DNA from: Roseiarcus sp963748545
Lineage (GTDB): Bacteria > Pseudomonadota > Alphaproteobacteria > Rhizobiales > Beijerinckiaceae
Reading direction: 5' to 3'
NCBI GenBank assembly: GCA_963748545.1
Contig: CAVVJO010000035.1
Location: forward strand, 124,001-188,000
DNA length: 64,000 nucleotides
Position numbers and translations under genes: made by a program. This document shows, piece after piece, positions 20,293-29,112 of the stretch (positions within the stretch are counted from its first letter, which is position 1; the number at the start of each line of letters is the position of its first letter). Under the pieces are notes generated by a model. That model searched no databases, was not told the DNA's origin, and worked only from the letters and a program-made list of their open reading frames with translations.

Positions 20293-22217
20293 ATGTCCGT
20301 CGAAGAACGGTTGTCTCCTGGAGATAGTCCGCCGGCCCGCGACTTTTCGGGCCTTCACGGTTTCCAGTTTGTCGGCGCGCGGGACGGAGCCTCCGAGGAC
20401 GGGGCGTCGGCCGACGACGAACAGCGTCGAACGGCCCTCGCCCTGGAACTGGACACGCGCGCCGCCCGCTTTCATCAAGCCGTCGACGCCGCGATCGTGC
20501 TCGCAAGCGACGGGACCATCCGATGGCTGGGCGACTCGGTGGCGAAGCTCGCGAGCGGCGAAGATCTGCTGGCGCCGCGCACCATCCTGCTGGTGGACGA
20601 GGCGATGTCCGCCGACGCCCAGAAGTTGGTTGAGACGCGGCTCGAGCTGTGGGTCAACGCGACGATCCAGCGTCTGCTCGGCCCGCTTTTCTCGCTGCGC
20701 GGGATGCAGGAGGGCACGCCGCAATTGCAGGAGCTTGCCGTCAAGATCGTCGGCGCGCTCGGCGTGCTGGATCGGCATCTGGTGCGCGGCGTGGTGAGAA
20801 ACCTCGACCAGAATTCGAGGGCGGTGCTGAGAAAGCACGGCGTTCGTTTTGGCTCCTACTACCTTTACGTCCCTTCCACGCTTCGTCCCGCTTCCCGGGC
20901 CCTGGCGCTGCAGTTGTGGTGCCTTCAAAAGGGCGATGAAGACGTCAGCGCCGCGGCGCAAGGCTTGATCCCGATGGCCTCGTCGGGACGCACCTCGGCG
21001 CCGCCCGACGCTCGGGTCAGCAGCGACACGTATCGGGTCGGCGGGTTCCGTTCCTGCGGCGATCGAGTTGTTCGGGTCGATATCGTCGAACGTCTGGCCG
21101 ACATGATCCGCGCCGCATCGACGCTGCGCATCGTCGGCGGATCGCCGTCGGGCGCGCCGGCGTTTCAACCCACAAGCCAGATGACGTCCTTGACCGGGTG
21201 TTCGGGCGAGGGCTTCGCCTCGATCCTGAAGGCGCTCGGATTTGAAAGCGTGACGGTTCGGCGCAGCGAGATCGTCTGGCCGGCGCTGGCCGCGCCGGTC
21301 GCCGCGCCGGAGGATACGACCGAGACCCCGGGCGCAGACGCTCAAACCGCACAGAGCGCGCCTGAGGACAGCCTGAGTGAGACGCCCTCGGCGACGACGG
21401 ACGGCGCCCCCTCGGACCCGGCTCCCGGCGACGACGTCGCCCCGGTCGACGCCGCCGCGGCCGCTCCCGACTCGAGGGAGGCGACGAACGAGACCGAAGT
21501 CGCAGGCGCCGCTCTGCCCGCGGTCGAGGAGGCGCAGCCATTCGACTCCGACCCGTCAGCTTCCGAGGTCGAGCGACTCCGCGAACCCCGTGGAGGTTGC
21601 GTCTCCCGATCCGGCTTTGCCTGATGAGGCGGCCCCGTTGGAGGCTGAGGCGGCGGGCGCAGATCCGATCGGGACGGGCGAAGCCGCAAATTTGTCCGAA
21701 GACCTGTCGCTGGGGATTGAGAAGGCGGTTGAGGCGCGGCTCGAACTCACAGCCTGAGGCAGCGGCTGCCCAGGACGAGAGCGTAACGGTTTGGCGCTTC
21801 GCTCGGCCGCCGGCGCCCGTCCATCACCCGAGGCCCGCCCGTCCGCCGCGACGGAAATTTCCCGCCCCTGGGGAGTCGCGCGCGCAAGCCTCGGGAACTG
21901 TTGAAACGCCGGCGGCGCCGGCCTCGAATGCCGAGATCTCTGCTCAGGACGCCGTCCCGAGAGAACGGCCGGCGGCGCGGCCCGAGCGGCCATTCCACGG
22001 AGGCAAGCGAAAGGCCTGGGATACGCCGAAGACGAAGACCTGGGAGACAGCGAAGCCCCAGCGCGGCCCGGACGAAAGGCGCGATGGACGGGAAGCGACA
22101 GGGGGCCGCGGCGGCGGCGAACGGAAACCTGTGGTCGACCCCATGTCGCCCTTCGCGAAGCTCATGGAGTTACGCACCATTCTGGAATCGGAAGGCAAGG
22201 GCAAAAAGCGGAACTGA
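20293..22217 (+). CDS. C-terminal region of a degradosome-type helicase, motor domain absent, two frameshifts
   Basis: Resembles only the C-terminal half of the large helicase that stands before fdxA and carD in many Hyphomicrobiales. LHGFQFVGARDG, ARAARFHQAVDAAIVLASDG-like text, NATIQRLLGPLFSLRG, GVLDRHLVRGVVRNLDQNSR and RAVLRKHGVRFGSYYLYVPS match that helicase tail. An acidic Ala/Pro-rich linker follows, and the end PMSPFAKLMELRTILESEG is the usual terminus. Shifts occur near 21590 and 21750. No Walker A, DExH or helicase motif VI is found between the previous gene (stop 20079) and here, so the ATPase part is deleted, moved or genuinely missing. ATG at 20293 is a guess; no clear start motif was found. 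Confidence 0.62.
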
Positions 22218-22325
22218 TCGGAGGCGGCGAGCGCGCAGGGTCACGGGCGAGCCCTGGCCCCCTTCCGCCCCCCGCCAAGGATCAAGAAACTTTTTTCCCG
22301 GCAAGCACAAGACGAGGCGCGAGCA

Positions 22326-22664
22326 ATGACCTATGTTGTCGTTGAAAATTGCATAAAATGCAAGTATATGGATTGTGTGGAGGTCTGCCCAGTCGATTGT
22401 TTTTACGAAGGGGCGAATATGCTTGTTATTCACCCCGATGAATGCATCGATTGCGGCGTCTGTGAGCCGGAATGTCCTGCTGAAGCGATCAAGCCGGACA
22501 CAGAGCCGGGCTTGACGACTTGGCTAACCTTGAACTCGGACTATTCGAAGCAGTGGCCAAACATTACCGCGAAACGTGAGCCTCCGACGGACGCCAAGGA
22601 ATATGACGGGCGCGCCAACAAGTTTAACGATTTCTTTTCTCCCGAGCCCGGGCAAGGCGACTAA
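22326..22664 (+). CDS. fdxA: 7Fe/8Fe ferredoxin FdxA
   Basis: A small cytoplasmic electron carrier, 112 residues. Cysteines 9, 12, 17, 21, 25 (CIKCKYMDCVEVCPVDCF) and 40, 43, 46, 50 (CIDCGVCEPECP) follow the pattern of FdxA-type ferredoxins carrying a [3Fe-4S] and a [4Fe-4S] cluster. The C-terminal extension with WPNITAKREPP and ANKFNDFFSPEPG is typical. ATG at 22326 has GAGGCG upstream. It lies between the helicase remnant and carD, the order seen in related genomes. Its codon use is slightly more A/T-rich than its neighbours. Confidence 0.95.
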   Translation: MTYVVVENCIKCKYMDCVEVCPVDCFYEGANMLVIHPDECIDCGVCEPECPAEAIKPDTEPGLTTWLTLNSDYSKQWPNITAKREPPTDAKEYDGRANKFNDFFSPEPGQGD

Positions 22665-22683
22665 CCGTCCCATTACCGTTGCT

Positions 22684-22712
22684 TGAGAGGAGCCGCCCAC
22701 CGGCTCCTCTCA
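22684..22712 (+). terminator. hairpin terminator candidate after fdxA
   Basis: A perfect 12-base stem (TGAGAGGAGCCG with its complement) around a five-base loop starts 20 bases after the fdxA stop. No T-tract follows, so intrinsic termination is uncertain, but the stem is strong enough to protect the fdxA mRNA 3' end and separates fdxA from carD. Confidence 0.55.
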
Positions 22713-22916
22713 AAGGGCATTGCTCCACTGTTATTCTCACCCTTTGATATTTCGATAGAATTGTGCTAAACGAAATTTAGCTCACGGACTGACGTGTTGC
22801 GCGGGACGTCCTGGAGGCCGAACGGCGCGGGAGCCGAAGCGGCGTGTCTATCAACGGACTGTGCTGACCAGGAATTCGGAACACGCGCGCCTGAGCGCGT
22901 GGGTGGAGTGTTGACG

Positions 22917-24101
22917 ATGGCGGCGCGTAAGAAGACGACAAAAACTGGCCGTGCGAAGAGCGTTGGAAAGAAATCCGTCACCTCCCGAAAACGAGCGCAG
23001 CCGGCCAAGCGAGCGGCCCCAAAAAAAGCGGCCAAACCGTCTCGTAAGGCGGCAGGCTCCGCAAAGGCGTCCGCGGCGAAGGTTGCGGCGGCCCGAAAGC
23101 GGACCAAGCCGTCGAAAAGCAAGCCCTCGAAGAGCCGGCAGGCGACGAAGACAGAGAAATTGGTGACCAAGAAAGAGAAGTCGGCAAAGCCGGCCGAACG
23201 ACGGGAAGACGCGCAGCGGAAGGGTAAGGTAACCCCAACCGGCGGAGCGACGAAGACATTGACCCCCCCAGTAGCTGGTCTTGCCGTCGAAGAGAAATCG
23301 AACGGAAACGTAGTGGACGGGAAGTTGCAGACGAAGAGCCCGCAGAAGCTAAAACCCCAGGTTGCAAGCGAGGAATCGAAATTGAAGGTCGAAAAGTCTA
23401 GCGCAGCGACAGTTCCGGGGGCGAAGGCGATGGAGGCAAATCCCACCGCGGACGCAGCGACGAATAGGGCGGCGGCGACAGTGAGCGTCAAGCAGAAGCC
23501 GGTCGCGAAAGAGGAGCTCGCGGCGGCCGCTAAAACCGGCAAGCCGACCAGCCAACGGCAGGGCTTCAAACTGAACGAGTTCGTCGTCTATCCGGCGCAC
23601 GGCGTCGGCCAGATCGTCGCCATCGAGGAGCAGGAAGTCGTCGGTTTCAAGCTGGAGCTGTTCGTCATCAGTTTTTCCAAGGACAAGATGACCCTGCGGG
23701 TGCCGACCTCGAAGGTTGCGGGCGTGGGCATGCGGAAGATTTCGGACCCCGAGACTGCGAAACGATCCCTGGACATCCTGAGCGGCCGGGCTCGCATCAA
23801 GAGAACCATGTGGTCGCGGCGCGCGCAGGAATACGAGACCAAGATCAATTCCGGCGACATCGCGGCGATTGCGGAGGTGGTTCGAGATCTTTACCGGTCG
23901 GAGGCGCAGCCTGAACAGTCGTATTCCGAGCGCCAGCTGTACGAGGCTGCGCTTGACCGGATGGTGCGGGAGATCGCTGCGGTTCAGAAGTCGAACGAAA
24001 TCGACGCGTTGAAGGCGATCGAGGCGCAACTGCAAAAGACGCACAACCGTCCGCCCAAATCGACGGAGGTTGCTGATCCGGAAATCGAAGAGGCGGCTTG
24101 A
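22917..24101 (+). CDS. carD: CarD/CdnL family RNA-polymerase-binding regulator with long histone-H1-like N-terminal tail
   Basis: Residues about 217–380 form the CarD_CdnL_TRCF module: FKLNEFVVYPAHGVGQIVAI, then FVISFSKDKMTLRVPTSKV and a helical part (RRAQEYETKINSGDIAAIAE, SERQLYEAALDRMVREIAAV). CarD proteins bind the RNAP beta lobe and stabilise open complexes at rRNA promoters. Ordinary CarD is about 160–200 residues; here ATG at 22917 (GGAG eight bases upstream) adds some 215 residues very rich in Lys, Ala, Ser and Pro (KKTTKTGRAKSVGKKS, RAAPKKAAKPSRKAAG). The tail looks like histone-H1-type DNA-binding tails. A later start would remove it, but the RBS and unbroken coding argue for it. It ends in front of a strong terminator. 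Confidence 0.88.
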   Translation: MAARKKTTKTGRAKSVGKKSVTSRKRAQPAKRAAPKKAAKPSRKAAGSAKASAAKVAAARKRTKPSKSKPSKSRQATKTEKLVTKKEKSAKPAERREDAQRKGKVTPTGGATKTLTPPVAGLAVEEKSNGNVVDGKLQTKSPQKLKPQVASEESKLKVEKSSAATVPGAKAMEANPTADAATNRAAATVSVKQKPVAKEELAAAAKTGKPTSQRQGFKLNEFVVYPAHGVGQIVAIEEQEVVGFKLELFVISFSKDKMTLRVPTSKVAGVGMRKISDPETAKRSLDILSGRARIKRTMWSRRAQEYETKINSGDIAAIAEVVRDLYRSEAQPEQSYSERQLYEAALDRMVREIAAVQKSNEIDALKAIEAQLQKTHNRPPKSTEVADPEIEEAA

Positions 24102-24144
24102 CGCGCAAGGCGCGTGGCGTTCGTTCGACGGTCGGAGATTTGAA

Positions 24145-24176
24145 CTGGGCGCGACATCGGTCGCGCCCAGTTTTTT
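24145..24176 (+). terminator. rho-independent terminator after carD
   Basis: An 11-base GC-rich stem (CTGGGCGCGAC with its complement) closes a four-base loop (ATCG) and is followed directly by six T. It is the clearest intrinsic terminator in the window and ends the fdxA–carD side before the convergent lipoprotein gene. Confidence 0.9.
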
Positions 24177-24196
24177 CAGGGCGCCCGGCGGCCAAT

Positions 24197-25162
24197 TCAC
24201 TCGTCGTGATCGCCGATCGCCGAAGTCGGCGTGGGATCGACACTGTAGCCCGCGCCGGCCGGAAGCACGGGGGCTGCAGGATCGGCATTGCCGACCGGCG
24301 GCGGAAGCGCGCCGTCGGGGCCCGTATCCGGTCCGGAGAGCGAAGCGGGAGGGATCGACGGCGCCAAGGGCGCGAGCGCGACCGCCCGCGGATCGCCGAG
24401 ATGGGCGATGTCGAGCGGTTCCTCGATCTCCGGCGCGGGAGGCAGGCCGTCCGGCGCCGCCGGCGGCGCCAACAGGCTCGGCTCGGGCGTCGGTTTGCAG
24501 ATGCGGCGAGGGCCTGTGTTGGTGGCGCCGTGATTGGCGAGATCGAGATGGATGTGATTGTAGTGGAACACGTCCGAACCGGGTCCGAGCACGGTGGTGA
24601 AATACTGGCAGGCGCCGGCGTGCGCCTCGTGCAGGAACGCGGCCTCCTGGGAGCCGGAACTCTTCCAGTCGCGAACATATTGCAGCGTCCGGCCATCCGC
24701 GAGCGTGAAGCCGGCGACGTCGACCGCGTTGCCGAAGGCGTGCTCGGAGAGACGCGCGCCGACCTCGTTGTCGATCGGGCGACAGGAGTACGCGCCGAAA
24801 ACGTTGACGGACGCGACCTTTTGCCCGAATCGCGTCTCGGCGTCGGGCTCGACGATGTCGCGCAGCCACGCCTCAAGCGCGGGCACCATCGGGCAGTCGA
24901 TCGTCAAGGTCTTGTCCACGGCGACCTTGCCGTCATCGAGCGCCGAGACCTTGAGCGGCCTCGTCATCCCGCAGATGCCCGGCCCGTCGATGGGGCGGGA
25001 AGAAACGATGGCGTCCGAGAGCTTGACGCGATTGGCGGCGTAGCAGGCGTTCTCCGCTTGGGCCCGCCAAACAGGCCGTTCCGGACGTCCGACGTAGCCG
25101 CAGCCTGACAACGTCAGGGCGACCGTCGACGCAAGAAGCCATGGCCGAACGCAACCCGCCAT
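24197..25162 (-). CDS. extensin-like C-terminal domain lipoprotein
   Basis: A 321-residue envelope lipoprotein. ATG at 25162 begins a signal peptide with lipobox LTLSGC. The central domain is the extensin-like C-terminal family of Alphaproteobacteria: six or so cysteines, LSEHAFGNAVDVAGFTLADG and FHYNHIHLDLANHG. The His/Asp/His-x-His spacing resembles M15-type zinc peptidases, which suggests peptidoglycan hydrolysis, though activity has not been established for the family as far as I know. The last ~100 residues are Pro/Ala-rich low-complexity sequence. It ends 20 bases from the carD terminator and converges with carD. Confidence 0.84.
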   Translation of the reverse strand: MAGCVRPWLLASTVALTLSGCGYVGRPERPVWRAQAENACYAANRVKLSDAIVSSRPIDGPGICGMTRPLKVSALDDGKVAVDKTLTIDCPMVPALEAWLRDIVEPDAETRFGQKVASVNVFGAYSCRPIDNEVGARLSEHAFGNAVDVAGFTLADGRTLQYVRDWKSSGSQEAAFLHEAHAGACQYFTTVLGPGSDVFHYNHIHLDLANHGATNTGPRRICKPTPEPSLLAPPAAPDGLPPAPEIEEPLDIAHLGDPRAVALAPLAPSIPPASLSGPDTGPDGALPPPVGNADPAAPVLPAGAGYSVDPTPTSAIGDHDE

Positions 25163-25301
25163 GCTGCCACTTTGCGGCGATTGTTTTAAGATTCGCTGAA
25201 GGATAACCGGTGTTGAACAGGGCTCGCCGCCATCGCGACGCCGCACTTTGCCCGCAAGAGGCGCGCGTAAGGTTGGGGCCGGGTCGAGGAGCAGAGGGTC
25301 G

Positions 25302-25947
25302 TTGGGACGTTGGCGGTACAGGACATGCATGGCGGCGTTGGCGCTTGCATTCGCCGCTCCCGCCGCGGCTCACCCTCACGTTTGGGTGACCGTGCAGAGC
25401 AAGCTTACGTTCACGCCGGACGGCAAGGTGGCGGCGGTCGTGCACGATTGGGTCTTTGACGAGATGTATTCGTCGTTCGCGACACAGGGGCTCGCCAAAC
25501 CCGGCGAGCTCGTCAAACGAGAGCAGTTTGCGCCGTTGGCCAAAGAGAACGCCGGAGGTCTCGCTGACGTCGGCTATTTCACCACCCTCAAGATCGGCGG
25601 CAAGTCGATCGACTTCGGTTCGGTGACCGACTACTGGATGGAGGAGCGGCCCGACCATCTCGTCCAGTTCCACGTCACCGTGCCGCTCAAGACGCCGGCG
25701 GCCCTGGCGAAATTCGTGACGCTGCGCGTCGCCGATCCGGAGTATTTCATCGACTTCGAATACGACGACAAGTCGCCGATCACGCTCGTCTCCGCGCCCG
25801 CAGGCTGCTCGGCCTCCGTCGCAAGGCCGAAGCCGCTCGAGGAGGCCGACAAGTCGAAACTCTCCGAAGTCCTTCTTCACCAACCTCTCGCCGGGGTCCG
25901 ACTTCGGGTTCAAAATGGCGAGCACTGCGATCATTGCATGCCCATGA
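25302..25947 (+). CDS. DUF1007 periplasmic protein linked to nickel/cobalt transport (one frameshift)
   Basis: A secreted protein of about 215 residues found beside NicO/RcnA exporters. AAPAAAHPHVWVTVQSKLTF marks the end of the signal peptide and the His-rich N-terminus of the mature protein, typical of DUF1007. Other family parts are VVHDWVFDEMYSSFATQGL and DYWMEERPDHLVQFHVTVPL. Near 25870 the frame must shift by one; the alternative frame reads SPGSDFGFKMASTAIIACP and stops at 25947, the family's normal end. Without this correction it appears fused to the exporter. TTG at 25302 (AGGAG ten bases upstream) gives the basic MGRWRYRT signal start; ATG at 25329 is the alternative. Confidence 0.78.
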
Positions 25948-26975
25948 AGGCGCTCTCCGCCTTGGTCAGCTTCCTAATCGCCGAGCTTGTTGGCGGCGCC
26001 GCGCAGGCGCAGTTGGCCCACCGTCCGTTTGCAGTCGGCGGGGGTGAAGGCGGAGGTGGGGCGGAAGGCGGCGTCACCGGCTTCGTCCTGGGCGAGCAAT
26101 CGCGCCTGACCCACTTGATGGCGAGCCAAGTGCACGCGCTTCACGCCGACCCGTCGGCGCTCTGGGGGCTCGTAGCGCTCGGGCTCGGCTACGGCGTCTT
26201 TCACGCCGCAGGGCCAGGACACGGAAAGGCGCTGATCGCCTCCTACATGATGGCCAACGAGACTTCGCTGAGGCGCGGGGTGGTGATGTCGCTGTTCGCG
26301 GCGTTGCTTCAGGCGGCGGTCGCCGTCGCCCTTGTCGGGTGCGCGGCTCTGATCGTCCATGCGACCGCCTCGCAAATGAACGCCGCCGCAGACTGGCTGG
26401 ATATCGCAAGCTGCGCCGGCGTCGCAGCGCTCGGCCTGTGGCTGTCCTGGCGCAAAGGAGGCGCGCTGATCGCAGCGCTCCGCGAGCGCCTCGCGCGCCG
26501 CCGTGCGGTCGACGAGGCGCCGGCCTTCGCCGGGATCGACTGGAGCCCTCCACCGCGCACGCTGTCTGCGGCGGCCTACCGGGCGATCGAGCCGGGCGCG
26601 GCGAACGCCGATCTCTGTTGCGCACCCGACGCCGCGGCGATCGCGGGCCCGCTGTCATGGCGTGACGCCGCGGGAACGGTGATCGCCGCCGGGTCTCGGC
26701 CCTGCTCGGGCGCGATCCTCGTTCTCGTGTTCGCCCTTGCTCAGGGCGTTTTCCCTGCCGGGATCGCCGCAACATTCGCAATGGCGCTGGGCGTCGCCCT
26801 GACGACCGGGGCGCTCGCTTCGATGGCGGTGTTTGCCAAGTCGGCGGCGATGCGCTTTGCATCGGGAGAGGCGACGCGCACGGCGCTGATCGCGCGGGCG
26901 TTCGAATTCGCCGCCTCGCTGGCGGTGCTCGCCTTCGGTCTTCTGCTGCTCCTGGGGGCGCGCGGCGGCGCGTGA
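25944..26975 (+). CDS. NicO/RcnA-type nickel-cobalt exporter
   Basis: An inner-membrane metal exporter of 343 residues with about six helices. LGYGVFHAAGPGHGKALIAS contains the family motif H-x3-GPGHGK, and RPCSGAILVLVFALAQGVFP is the second conserved helix. A His/Cys-containing loop sits between. ATG at 25944 overlaps the corrected stop of the DUF1007 gene (ATGA), so the two are coupled. Ni(II) or Co(II) efflux is the family role; metal specificity cannot be read from sequence. Converges with the TauE gene. Confidence 0.85.
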   Translation: MKALSALVSFLIAELVGGAAQAQLAHRPFAVGGGEGGGGAEGGVTGFVLGEQSRLTHLMASQVHALHADPSALWGLVALGLGYGVFHAAGPGHGKALIASYMMANETSLRRGVVMSLFAALLQAAVAVALVGCAALIVHATASQMNAAADWLDIASCAGVAALGLWLSWRKGGALIAALRERLARRRAVDEAPAFAGIDWSPPPRTLSAAAYRAIEPGAANADLCCAPDAAAIAGPLSWRDAAGTVIAAGSRPCSGAILVLVFALAQGVFPAGIAATFAMALGVALTTGALASMAVFAKSAAMRFASGEATRTALIARAFEFAASLAVLAFGLLLLLGARGGA

Positions 26976-27000
26976 ACTCGCGGCGGCCGCGCAGCGGGCC

Positions 27001-27789
27001 TCAAAACACCAGCTTGCCGCCGACCAGCGCCAACGTTCCAGCCATTAGGGGCCGGAGGACCCGCTCGGGAACGCGAGAGGCGAAATGGCTGCCGATCGCA
27101 ATGCCGGGGAGCGAGCCGATCAGGAGCGACGCCAGCAGCGCCCAATCGATCGAACCGATCAGCCAGTGCCCGGCGCCCGCGATCAGGGTCAGCGGCACAG
27201 CGTGAGCGATGTCGGTGCCGACAATGCGCACGGTCGGCATGCGCGGATAGAGCATCAGCAAAACGGTCACGCCGATCGCGCCTGCGCCGACCGATGACAT
27301 CGAAACCAGCACCCCGAGAACCGCGCCGAGCGTCACGGTCAGCGCCGTGATCTCCGCGTCCGAGCGCCGTTCGAGGTAGGCGGCGACCGCTTTGAGGAGA
27401 CGCTTGCGGAAGACGAGCGTGACAGCGGTCAGGATCAGGGCGAAGCCGAGCGTTGTCGTGATCGCCGTGTTCGTTCCCTTCAAGTCCACGCCGAAATGCG
27501 CCAGCGCCCAAAGCGCCAACGCGGCCGCCGGCACGCTGCCGGTCGCCAGCCGCCGCACCACGCGCCAGTCGATCGCGTTGTTGTGACTGTGGACGGCCGA
27601 ACCGCAGATCTTGGTGAGGCCGGCGTAGAGCAGGTCCGTGCCCACCGCGGTCGCGGGATGGATCCCAAACAGCAGCACCAGAAGCGGGGTCATCAAAGAG
27701 CCGCCGCCAACGCCGGTGAATCCCACCAGCGCGCCGACGGCCAGGCCCGACAGCGAATACAGCGGATTAATGAGATGGACGATTTCCAA
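27001..27789 (-). CDS. TauE/SafE family sulfite/anion exporter
   Basis: A 262-residue membrane protein with about eight helices. SGLAVGALVGFTGVGGGSLM in helix 1 and VLVSMSSVGAGAIGVTVLLM in the second half are the paired glycine-rich repeats of the family. Members move sulfite, sulfoacetate or other organic anions. It starts 27 bases after the cysK stop on the same strand, so a sulfur-metabolism unit is likely. Confidence 0.85.
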   Translation of the reverse strand: MEIVHLINPLYSLSGLAVGALVGFTGVGGGSLMTPLLVLLFGIHPATAVGTDLLYAGLTKICGSAVHSHNNAIDWRVVRRLATGSVPAAALALWALAHFGVDLKGTNTAITTTLGFALILTAVTLVFRKRLLKAVAAYLERRSDAEITALTVTLGAVLGVLVSMSSVGAGAIGVTVLLMLYPRMPTVRIVGTDIAHAVPLTLIAGAGHWLIGSIDWALLASLLIGSLPGIAIGSHFASRVPERVLRPLMAGTLALVGGKLVF

Positions 27790-27816
27790 GGCAAGCGATC
27801 CTAACTGTCAGCGATC

Positions 27817-28800
27817 TTAAACGGCCGCCGCGAGGCCCTTCTCGTCGAACAAGCCCTCGAAAAGGGCGGTGCTCAGATAGCGCTCACCGGAATCGGGCAG
27901 AATGACGACGATCGTCTTGCCGGCGTTCTCGGGGCGCTTGGCGAGTCTCGCTGCGACCGCGGTCGCGGCCCCGCAGGAAATGCCGGAAAGGACGCCTTCC
28001 TCACGCGAAAGGCGGCGCGCATATTCGATCGCCTCCTCGTTGCTGACCTGCTCGACCGCATCGACAAGCGAGAGGTCGAGCACGTCCGGCACGAAGCCTG
28101 CGCCGATCCCCTAAATCTTGTGCGGACCGGGCTTCAGAGGCTCGCCGGCGCGCTTTTGGGTGAGGATCGAACTCGCGGTCGGCTCGACCGCGACCGACTA
28201 AATCGCCTTGCCCTTGGTCCCTTTGATGAAGCGCGACACGCCGGTGATCGTCCCGCCGGTGCCGACGCCGGAGACCAGGATGTCGATCGCGCCCTCGGTG
28301 TCGTCCCAGATTTCCGGCCCGGTGGTCTTCTCATGGATCGCGGGATTGGCCGGGTTCTTGAACTGCTGCAGAAGAACGTAGCGGCCCGGATCGGACGCGG
28401 CGATTTCCTCGGCCTTGGCGATCGCGCCGCCCATCCCCTTGGGACCCTCCGTCAAGACGAGCTTCGCCCCGTACGCGACGAGGAGCTTGCGGCGCTCGAT
28501 GCTCATCGTCTCGGGCATGGTGAGCGTGATCGGGATGCCGCGAGCGGCCGCGACGAAGGCGAGCGCAATTCCGGTGTTGCCGCTGGTCGGCTCGACCAGT
28601 TCCTTGCCAGGCCCGAGCAGCCCGCGCTGCTCGGCGTCCCATATCATCGCCGCTCCGATGCGGCATTTGACCGAATAAGCGGGATTACGGCCCTCGATCT
28701 TCGCCAGCACGACCGCGTCAGCGCCGTCGGTGACCCGATTGAGACGGACCAGCGGCGTACGGCCGATCGAGAGCGAGTTGTCGGCGAACCAGTGTGGCAT
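27817..28800 (-). CDS. cysK: cysteine synthase A with two in-frame UAG codons
   Basis: PLP enzyme joining O-acetylserine and sulfide to cysteine. ATG at 28800 begins a 327-codon frame. NPAYSVKCRIGAAMI carries the PLP lysine, VEPTSGNTGIALAF is the substrate loop, and VSGVGTGGTITGVSRF the phosphate loop; the end GISCGAATAVAARLAKRP is usual. Two TAG codons break it, after IKGTKGKAI (28199–28201) and after GPHKI (28112–28114). In homologues the second is the invariant Gln of HKIQGIGAGF. Both lie in the same seven-base context GATTTAG, where GATCCAG would be expected at least at the second. Either the gene is inactive or the two sites share a base-calling error. Confidence 0.82.
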
Positions 28801-29112
28801 GACCTTACCCTTTACGAATGTGATGAATTTAATAGACTTTCATTTTGAACGCAAGGGAGACGGCAGAGATCGATTATGACATATTCCTAGTGGATATCTG
28901 TCAATTCGCCCGCCGGCTCTCGGGTAGGAAATCGACATGAAATGGTTGCGCTGACTTCCCGATGACATCGGTCCGGCATAACGTGGCGCAGTCCGCGTCC
29001 GATTGAAGCACCCCAAGCCGAGTCTGGCGGGGGAACGTTCAACGACAGACGGAAGCAACATACGCCGGCTCGCCCACGGGGGGACGCTCGCGCAAACGCA
29101 TAGAGAGCGACG
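28801..29112. other. intergenic region between divergent cysK and gnd
   Basis: 312 bases with no supported gene. The first ~100 bases next to cysK are markedly A/T-rich for this genome (around GATGAATTTAATAGAC and GATTATGACATATTCC) and probably hold the cysK promoter. The gnd start has GAGAGCGACG upstream. No riboswitch was recognised. Confidence 0.5.

Noticed and set aside
25248..26975. A 575-residue DUF1007–NicO fusion protein
   Set aside because: A one-base slip near 25870 restores the normal DUF1007 end (SPGSDFGFKMASTAIIACP) and an ATGA overlap with a separate NicO start at 25944; the fusion is an artefact.
27817..28800. UAG recoded as glutamine
   Set aside because: Other genes here end properly on TAG (lanC at 3452, the dehydrogenase at 20077), so genome-wide recoding is excluded; local readthrough has no supporting signal.
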